Position numbers and translations under genes: made by a program. DNA of 11,432 nucleotides from Planctomycetales bacterium. GTDB taxonomy: Bacteria > Planctomycetota > Planctomycetia > Isosphaerales > Isosphaeraceae. Of this stretch, positions 7,237 to 11,432 are shown piece after piece; the first letter of the stretch is position 1, and every line of letters begins with the position of its first letter. The notes below the pieces were generated by a model. It ran no database searches. It saw only the letters and a program-made list of their open reading frames with translations, and was not told where the DNA came from. The stretch lies in NCBI GenBank assembly GCA_027451455.1, contig DAIDJI010000102.1, positions 1 to 11,432 of the forward strand. Direction: 5' to 3'.

Positions 7237-7267
7237 CACCCAGCATCGGGCGTGGGTGGTCACCCAC
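7237..7267 (-). promoter_or_regulatory. Alternative-hairpin segment across the rimI stop codon
   Basis: In minus-strand RNA three segments follow one another: GTGGGTG (7267-7261, which includes the first two bases of the rimI stop), CACCCAC (7258-7252) and TGGGTG (7242-7237). The middle one can pair with the first (7 bp but only a 2-base loop, so about 6 bp in practice) or with the third (6 bp, 9-base loop), not both. The layout resembles an attenuator or a stability hairpin at the end of the message. No T run follows. The function is inferred only from pairing. Confidence 0.35.
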
Positions 7268-7793
7268 CGAATTGCCGGGCGATTCGGTTCGTCGCCACCC
7301 GCTCCTCCTCAAGAATCGACTCGTCGAGGTGGTAGAACATCAGATAAGCGTCCTCGCCCGTGTCAAGGTAATGCTCGCGGACGACCTCGGCAGCGCGGAA
7401 GCCGTTGACCCGGAAGAAAAGCTGGGCAGCCAGGTTTGTCTCACGGACATACAGAGCAATCCGGTTCCGGCGCTGTGCCGAGAGCTTGCCGACGAGCTTC
7501 AGGAGCATCTGCCTACCGACACCTCGACGTCGGAATTCGGGGTGGGCGGCGAAATCGAGCACATGAATCTTGTTCCGGTGCAATTCGTAGATCATGAATC
7601 CGACGATTCGCTCGCCGTGCTCGGCAACCATCCCGATGCAGTTCCGCTGCCGCAGGACGCGAAGGAACTCCTCCTCGCACCACGGGTACTCAAAACTCGC
7701 GTGCTCGATGGCAAGGACCTCGGGCATGTCGCGCCGGATCATCCACCGGATGTGCACGCGGGTTTGCGCCGGGGAGGTGGGGAACGTGTTCAT
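7260..7793 (-). CDS. rimI: Ribosomal protein S18 alanine N-acetyltransferase, RimI-type GNAT (177 aa)
   Basis: This is a GNAT-fold acetyltransferase that transfers acetyl from acetyl-CoA to the N-terminal alanine of ribosomal protein S18, acting in the cytoplasm. Visible motifs: IRRDMPEVLAIE (19-30) and FEYPWCEEEF (34-43), the RimI-typical N-terminal part; FAAHPEFRRRGVGRQML (81-97), with the R-x-x-G-x-G acetyl-CoA pyrophosphate loop; LYVRETNLAAQLFFRVNGF (114-132), with the likely catalytic E118; and Y142, matching the conserved RimI tyrosine. I chose ATG 7793 because AAGGAGG at 7798-7804 is a near-perfect ribosome binding site four bases upstream. Upstream in-frame starts at 7853 or 7808 would add 20 or 5 residues without family support. 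The frequent partner tsaB is not adjacent. A less specific GNAT role cannot be excluded. Confidence 0.88.
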   Translation of the reverse strand: MNTFPTSPAQTRVHIRWMIRRDMPEVLAIEHASFEYPWCEEEFLRVLRQRNCIGMVAEHGERIVGFMIYELHRNKIHVLDFAAHPEFRRRGVGRQMLLKLVGKLSAQRRNRIALYVRETNLAAQLFFRVNGFRAAEVVREHYLDTGEDAYLMFYHLDESILEEERVATNRIARQFGG

Positions 7794-7797
7794 CGCG

Positions 7798-7804
7798 CCT
7801 CCTT
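7798..7804 (-). promoter_or_regulatory. Ribosome binding site of rimI
   Basis: AAGGAGG on the minus strand, four bases before ATG 7793. It is the strongest Shine-Dalgarno in the window and settles the rimI start against the longer in-frame alternatives at 7808 and 7853. Confidence 0.8.
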
Positions 7805-8051
7805 CCATGGGGTCGAACGGACGATCTACGACCGTCGAGCCGCCCTGGGACATCCTGTCAGAGCGATATTAAACCTGCGACCCCGGCGGCAGCGGTTGGT
7901 CGGAGGTGATCCGGACAGGGCAAGTGAGAGGAAGCGAAGATGCGGCCCCGATCCGGTTCCGTCGAGGCGGGGCGGATTCTATCGAAGAGACGTCTCCCTG
8001 CCAAGGGACCTTCCGTCTCCCCATCGAACCCCGCCGACCCCCATTTTCCGC

Positions 8052-8184
8052 CGGGAAAACCCGCGAGGAGACCATGCCTCCCGGTCCCCTCCTCGAGCCT
8101 CGGTCACCCGAGCTAGTTTTAGTATCGGACAGCAACCGCTCCGATCGTGAGGAATGCGCGGTTCAACCCAATCGGGAAAACCCG
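8052..8184. repeat. Two copies of the palindrome CGGGAAAACCCG
   Basis: The identical 12-mer CGGGAAAACCCG occurs at 8052-8063 and again at 8173-8184, 121 bases apart, both in the spacer upstream of rimI. Each can form a 4-bp stem with a four-base loop (AAAA on plus, TTTT on minus). The bases after each copy are also loosely alike (purine-rich, then ATG and C-rich). They could be paired operator half-sites or chance; the stems are too short to be terminators. Confidence 0.4.
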
Positions 8185-8313
8185 TCGGAAGAAATGGCCC
8201 CCAACCCCAGCCCTGGCCGGTCGTGCAGCCCAATTGAAGTTTATCTAGGCACGAAAGCCCGTCATCCACTCAATACTATCGACGGCTCACGGTGGATTGT
8301 GGGAAGTCACGGG

Positions 8314-9393
8314 TCAAAATCGACCGAAGGCATAAGTGGAATTCGAGACATCGAAGTCGATCTCAGTGAGTCCGACATTCAGCTTCAGGTCGTTGTAGGA
8401 GTATTCCTCGACCAGTGGTGGCTCGGCATCGGAGCCTACGGGCCAGTCAAAGGCTTCGAAGTGTATGGGAAGTCCAATGGCATCGTCGATGTAGAGGTGG
8501 ACGCGATAGAACATGTAGTCAGGGCTCTTCCGAGAGTGAGTGACCGTGATTCGATGGCAAGGCCGGGAGCCAACCATCTTCTCGAAGAACTCGACATTGG
8601 TTTCCTTCGCGTCCAGTTCAGCGGTCCACCGGGCCTCCAGAGTTTCGAGCAATGGGCCGATGCCGGCCTCAGTGATCGGATGGCGGCAATCGGACATGGC
8701 TCGCGAACCTAGCGGATCGAGATGGAGGGTCCCTGCGATCAGCCGGCCAAGGCCAACGTCATGCGCGAGGACCTTGCCGTCGTGCCTTCCCTCAATATAA
8801 ATGGCCTCTCGGCCGGCTGCCGGCTGGCGGAACTTCAGGTAGACGCTGCGGGGTTGCGTCCGGGCCTTCATAAACATGATGTGCGGGGTGCCCAGCCGAC
8901 CGTCGATACGCTCACGCTTCTCCAGGGTGCAGACATAGTCTTGGACCCTCTCGTATCGCTCCTGGCATTCCTCAATGACGCGCAGGGCTCGGGCTATTGG
9001 GGCATCCAGGGCCTCCGGGAGCTGGTCGCCGGAGATTCGTTCCAGGGCCCGATGCGCTGTGGGACCCACCAGCTCCGGAGATTCCGTCGGCTCGACAAGA
9101 GCGACAGCAGGCGGACGCGGGGCGCCCGAAACCTCGATGGAAGGCGAGTCGTCGGAAATGGGGGACAACGGAACAGGCGACGCCGGACTCGATCCGATCT
9201 CTCGATGCTCCGCCGAGAAGCGACCGGGTCCCGCGGTCCAGATGAGTGCCAGGCTACTCGCTATGCCGAACAGGAGCCAGTATCGGCGCGGGCTTTTGAA
9301 GCGTTCCATCTCCAGGTTCGGTAACACGCGGCTCCGGCCTCCGTTCCTCGATTCGTTCCTCTTAAGGACGGGCCCAGTCATTGGGGTTGCCAT
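8314..9393 (-). CDS. DUF1571 domain protein, membrane-anchored (359 aa)
   Basis: The N-terminal ~35 residues are basic. A single hydrophobic segment follows (~38-54, YWLLFGIASSLALIW), acting as a signal anchor or uncleaved signal. Residues 56-125 form a Pro/Ser/Glu-rich linker. From ~135 to the end is a DUF1571-type domain: DYVCTLEKRERIDGRL (152-167), FMKARTQPRSVYLKF (174-188), then EAIYIEGRHDGKV, HLDPLGSRAMSDCRHPITEAGIG and a C-terminal EEYSYNDLKLNVGL. The family is common in planctomycetes and its biochemical role is unknown; its beta-rich pattern is reminiscent of LolA-type lipid-binding folds, which is inference. ATG 9393 has no obvious Shine-Dalgarno; in-frame ATGs at 9381 and 9309 are alternatives, and the latter would still keep the membrane segment. 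A candidate promoter lies at 9480-9509. Confidence 0.85.
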   Translation of the reverse strand: MATPMTGPVLKRNESRNGGRSRVLPNLEMERFKSPRRYWLLFGIASSLALIWTAGPGRFSAEHREIGSSPASPVPLSPISDDSPSIEVSGAPRPPAVALVEPTESPELVGPTAHRALERISGDQLPEALDAPIARALRVIEECQERYERVQDYVCTLEKRERIDGRLGTPHIMFMKARTQPRSVYLKFRQPAAGREAIYIEGRHDGKVLAHDVGLGRLIAGTLHLDPLGSRAMSDCRHPITEAGIGPLLETLEARWTAELDAKETNVEFFEKMVGSRPCHRITVTHSRKSPDYMFYRVHLYIDDAIGLPIHFEAFDWPVGSDAEPPLVEEYSYNDLKLNVGLTEIDFDVSNSTYAFGRF

Positions 9394-9479
9394 GAGAGGT
9401 TCGCTTTCGGCCCGCGGGCCAGGTGTGCCACGGGGATCATCAGGGGCGTTCGGGTCTTGAACTTGCCCTCGTGTATCCC

Positions 9480-9509
9480 ATTATGACGATGGATTGGGAG
9501 AGATGTCGA
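9480..9509 (-). promoter_or_regulatory. Candidate sigma-70 promoter of the DUF1571 gene
   Basis: On the minus strand TCGACA (9509-9504) is followed after 18 bases by CATAAT (9485-9480). Each hexamer differs from consensus at one position. Transcription would start near 9473, giving a leader of about 80 bases to ATG 9393. Planctomycete promoters are poorly defined, so this rests on pattern alone. Confidence 0.4.
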
Positions 9510-9791
9510 TGCTCCCTCGGGCGTCGACCTATCGGATTCGGGGAGCCCGTTCCGCCCGTCTCTCGCGGCCAGGGCTCTCGCGAATCTCCTCGATTTTCGA
9601 CAGGAGCAACTCCCGGACCAAAGGCAAGACCGACCCTTAAAGCTCCTGGGATGGAACCAAACCCGGTTTGATTGATATAACCGGACAGGTCAGGAGCTCA
9701 CCGACTTACAAGGCTTGGTCAACTTTTCAATCCGGTGCGCCCTCGGCCCCGCGCCAAGTGCACGCTCTGGGAAATCAGGAGTCTTGATGCC
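9510..9791. other. Divergent intergenic region, MBL side
   Basis: About 280 bases upstream of the plus-strand MBL gene; with the DUF1571 leader (9394-9509) the divergent spacer totals nearly 400 bases. An AT-rich patch at 9667-9681 contains TATAAC (9676-9681) with GGAACC (9653-9658) 17 bases before it, a possible plus-strand promoter of unusual -35 type, weakly supported. An inverted repeat overlaps it (9663-9684). No gene is supported. Confidence 0.4.
9663..9684. promoter_or_regulatory. Inverted repeat CCGGTT-N10-AACCGG, possible operator
   Basis: Perfect 6-bp arms at 9663-9668 and 9679-9684 flank an AT-rich 10-base centre, about 110 bases upstream of the MBL start. The size and symmetry suit a dimeric regulator site overlapping a possible -10 box (TATAAC). 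No regulator gene is adjacent, so this is speculative. Confidence 0.3.
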
Positions 9792-10460
9792 GTGCCGGAC
9801 TATTCGATCGAGGTAGTGGAGTCGGCCCCGTTCGCACAGAACTGCTTTATCCTCCGACGTGAGGGAGCCTCCACCGCTCTGGTCGTGGACCCCGGCTTCG
9901 AGACCATTCCGGTCCTACAGTTCCTCGAGCGAGAAAAACTCACTCCGGCAATGATTCTGAACACACATGGACATGTCGATCATATTGCCGGGAACGCGGT
10001 GATGAAGCAAGCCTTCCCTGACGCACCACTCGTGATTGGCCGGTACGACGAGCCAATGCTCTCCGACCCCGATCTCAACCTCAGCACACCGTTCGGCCTG
10101 CCTGTGATCAGCCCGCCGGCCGACCGGACGGTCGAAGAGGGAGACCAGATCGACGCGGCTGGTTTCTCGTTCCTTGTCCGCGAAGTTCCCGGACATAGCC
10201 CGGGATCGGTTGTCTACATCGCCGAGGGGATTTCCCCTCCGATCGTTCTCGGCGGCGACGTCCTTTTCGCCGGATCGGTTGGCCGGGCCGACTTCCCCGG
10301 CGGCGACTTCGCGCTACTGAGGTCGGGTATCCGCTCAAAACTCTTCACCCTGCCGGAGGACACCCTCGTCTACCCGGGCCACGGTCCGGCCACCACGATC
10401 GGGGCAGAGCGCCGGTCGAACCCCTTCGTCGGCGAGTCAGCCGGGCCGTTCTTCTCGTGA
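9792..10460 (+). CDS. MBL-fold metallo-hydrolase, glyoxalase II-like (222 aa)
   Basis: A metallo-beta-lactamase-fold hydrolase with a complete dinuclear metal site: THGHVDH (58-64; H59, H61, D63, H64), GHSPGS with H135, GGDVLF with bridging D156 and YPGHG with H197. The motif set and length fit the cytosolic glyoxalase-II-like group, which cleaves thioesters such as S-lactoylglutathione or related thiol adducts; the true substrate cannot be read from sequence. I chose GTG 9792 (MPDYSIEVV) because AGGAG at 9777-9781 lies 10 bases upstream and the family normally begins close to this strand. A further in-frame GTG at 9735 would add 19 residues (RPRPRAKC...) with no family character. The stop overlaps the next gene's start by four bases. 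Confidence 0.9.
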   Translation: MPDYSIEVVESAPFAQNCFILRREGASTALVVDPGFETIPVLQFLEREKLTPAMILNTHGHVDHIAGNAVMKQAFPDAPLVIGRYDEPMLSDPDLNLSTPFGLPVISPPADRTVEEGDQIDAAGFSFLVREVPGHSPGSVVYIAEGISPPIVLGGDVLFAGSVGRADFPGGDFALLRSGIRSKLFTLPEDTLVYPGHGPATTIGAERRSNPFVGESAGPFFS

Positions 10461-11179
10461 GCCGTCTCTGGGCGATCTCTGACCTGCACCTCTCCTTCGG
10501 CCGGCCCGATCGCCGCGATCGGTACGCCGGACGATGGCACGACCATGCCGCCCGGATCGAGCGTGCCTGGCGCGACACAGTCCACCGGGACGATGTTGTC
10601 TTGCTGCCCGGCGACCTTTCATCAGCACGCAATCATAGAGAGGTCCAGCCCGATCTCGAATGGCTGGGTGGCCTCCCCGGTATCAAGGTCCTTGCCCCTG
10701 GCAACCACGATCGTTGGTGGAACGGACCGGCACCCGTGCGCCGCATCCTTCGACGTGGAATGATCGCTGTTGATGGCGACGCCGCCGAGGTCGGCGACTG
10801 CATCGTTTGCGGAGCAAGAGGCGCTCCCGTTCTCACCGAGGACGCCGAGCCACCGGCCCGCCTCGCTGAGAATCGTGAGATGGCCGCCCTTGAATCCGCA
10901 CTCGCGCACGCTGATCGCCTCCGAAACGGGACGGATCGGCCGATTTACGTCCTCTGGCATTTCCCGCCGTTCGATCCCCACGGCCGTGCCAGTTCGTCCG
11001 TTGATCGTTTCGAACGTGCCGGCATCCGCGCCTGCGTCTATGGTCATCTGCATATCCAGGCCCAGTGGTCGACGGCCGTTCAAGGAACGATCCGAGGTAT
11101 CCGATACCATTGCGTCGCGGCCGACGCTCTGGGCTTCCGACCCCTTAGAATCGAGGGGCCAACGTGTCAGCTCCGCTGA
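10457..11179 (+). CDS. Calcineurin-like metallophosphoesterase (240 aa)
   Basis: All metallophosphoesterase blocks are present in order: ISDLHL (7-12; D9, H11), LPGDLS (50-55; D53), PGNHDRWW (81-88; N83, H84), WHFPPF (167-172; H168) and YGHLH (195-199; H197, H199). The whole resembles the small predicted phosphohydrolases of the COG1768 type (LWAISDLHLSFG at the start, DLEWL, GNHDRWW). The substrate is unknown; the family includes phosphomono- and diesterases. The GTG start shares GTGA with the stop of the MBL gene, so translation is coupled and the two enzymes are probably made together. No good terminator follows; TCAGC/GCTGA around the stop (11167-11179, 3-base loop) is short and followed by only TTT. 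Confidence 0.9.
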   Translation: MSRLWAISDLHLSFGRPDRRDRYAGRWHDHAARIERAWRDTVHRDDVVLLPGDLSSARNHREVQPDLEWLGGLPGIKVLAPGNHDRWWNGPAPVRRILRRGMIAVDGDAAEVGDCIVCGARGAPVLTEDAEPPARLAENREMAALESALAHADRLRNGTDRPIYVLWHFPPFDPHGRASSSVDRFERAGIRACVYGHLHIQAQWSTAVQGTIRGIRYHCVAADALGFRPLRIEGPTCQLR

Positions 11180-11432
11180 TTTGGGAAGTCGATGCAACCA
11201 TCAAGAAACCCCAGCTTCTCCAGGGCCAACCGCCCAGCCCTTGACTCATTCCCCATCCATCTCGATCAGGGCCCCGACCTCGGCCCCTTCGACACGATGG
11301 ATCCCCAGGGTGATCCTTGTCTTTCCCCTTTTTACAATCGTCCCGGGAAACGAGCACTTGAGGTGACACTCTTATGTTCAGTAACCAGTCAGGGAACGCC
11401 GGCAGTCTCATCTTCTAAAGCTTATTCTCAGA
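11180..11432. other. Right-end region without a supported gene
   Basis: No complete gene is evident. On the minus strand a frame open from 11371 to the stop at 11248-11246 has regular GC-rich third positions and protein-like content near its end (RVEGAEVGALIEMDGE) but no usable start: a TAA lies immediately before it (11374-11372). It may be a gene remnant or chance. The next gene to the right is outside the window. Confidence 0.4.

Larger units (their letters stand above)
7794..8313. other. Intergenic region between the DUF1571 gene and rimI
   Basis: About 520 bases between two minus-strand genes. It should hold the rimI promoter; a -10-like TAATAT (minus, 7871-7866) lies some 70 bases before the rimI ATG, but no good -35 sits 16-18 bases upstream, so the promoter is only suggested. 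It also holds two copies of a 12-base palindrome (see 8052-8184). A weak ATCCAC/GTGGAT repeat (8264-8269 with 8292-8297) near the DUF1571 stop is the only terminator-like structure and has no T run. No gene is supported here. Confidence 0.45.

Noticed and set aside
7065..8150. Open frame of 361 codons on the plus strand.
   Set aside because: It covers rimI in antisense plus spacers on both sides; rimI has clear GNAT motifs and a strong ribosome binding site, and this frame has none.
11145..11411. An 88-codon minus-strand frame overlapping the phosphoesterase 3' end.
   Set aside because: Its translation is Gly/Arg/Trp-rich low complexity, it has no proper ribosome binding site, and half of it is antisense to or mis-framed against better-supported sequence.
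1..11432. CRISPR arrays, tRNA/rRNA genes, insertion sequences, toxin-antitoxin or phage modules.
   Set aside because: I looked for regularly spaced repeats, tRNA-like cloverleaf ends, transposase motifs and terminal repeats on both strands and saw none.

Overview
The window looks like chromosomal DNA from a high-GC planctomycete, most likely of the Isosphaeraceae type. That placement is an inference. It rests on a PEP-CTERM exosortase substrate, a DUF1571 protein (a family best known from planctomycetes), a secreted PQQ-like beta-propeller protein, strongly GC-rich third codon positions and generous intergenic spacers. There is no rRNA, tRNA, transposase, phage gene, CRISPR array or restriction module in view, so this reads as ordinary core/accessory chromosome rather than an island.

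Layout. Bases 1-486 (+) hold the C-terminal part of an alpha/beta hydrolase of the monoacylglycerol-lipase type, cut by the window edge. A convergent spacer of about 350 bases follows. The next block is on the minus strand: aroB (3-dehydroquinate synthase) runs directly into dprA (DNA-processing protein A) with a 15-base gap that carries the dprA ribosome binding site. Upstream of it is a stand-alone minus-strand PEP-CTERM protein gene (3332-4030) closed by a clear intrinsic terminator. Then comes a minus-strand series transcribed right to left: rimI (7260-7793), an unrecognised two-membrane-segment zinc-ribbon protein (6010-7074) and a secreted beta-propeller protein (4585-5916), ending in a strong hairpin-plus-T terminator at 4501-4555. 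Farther right is a minus-strand DUF1571 gene (8314-9393) with a candidate sigma-70 promoter. A divergent plus-strand pair follows: an MBL-fold hydrolase and a metallophosphoesterase, overlapping by four bases. The last 250 bases hold no gene I can support.

How the genes relate. Most units are housekeeping or single-function: shikimate pathway (aroB), handling of incoming single-stranded DNA (dprA), acetylation of ribosomal protein S18 (rimI). The surface and envelope side is represented by the PEP-CTERM protein, the beta-propeller protein and the membrane-anchored DUF1571 protein. The MBL/metallophosphoesterase pair is the tightest operon. I do not see a coherent new multi-gene system. The points most worth a second look are the unassigned zinc-ribbon membrane protein, the structured DNA at and after the rimI stop codon (7144-7186 and 7237-7267), and a short codon-biased open frame without a start at 11246-11371.
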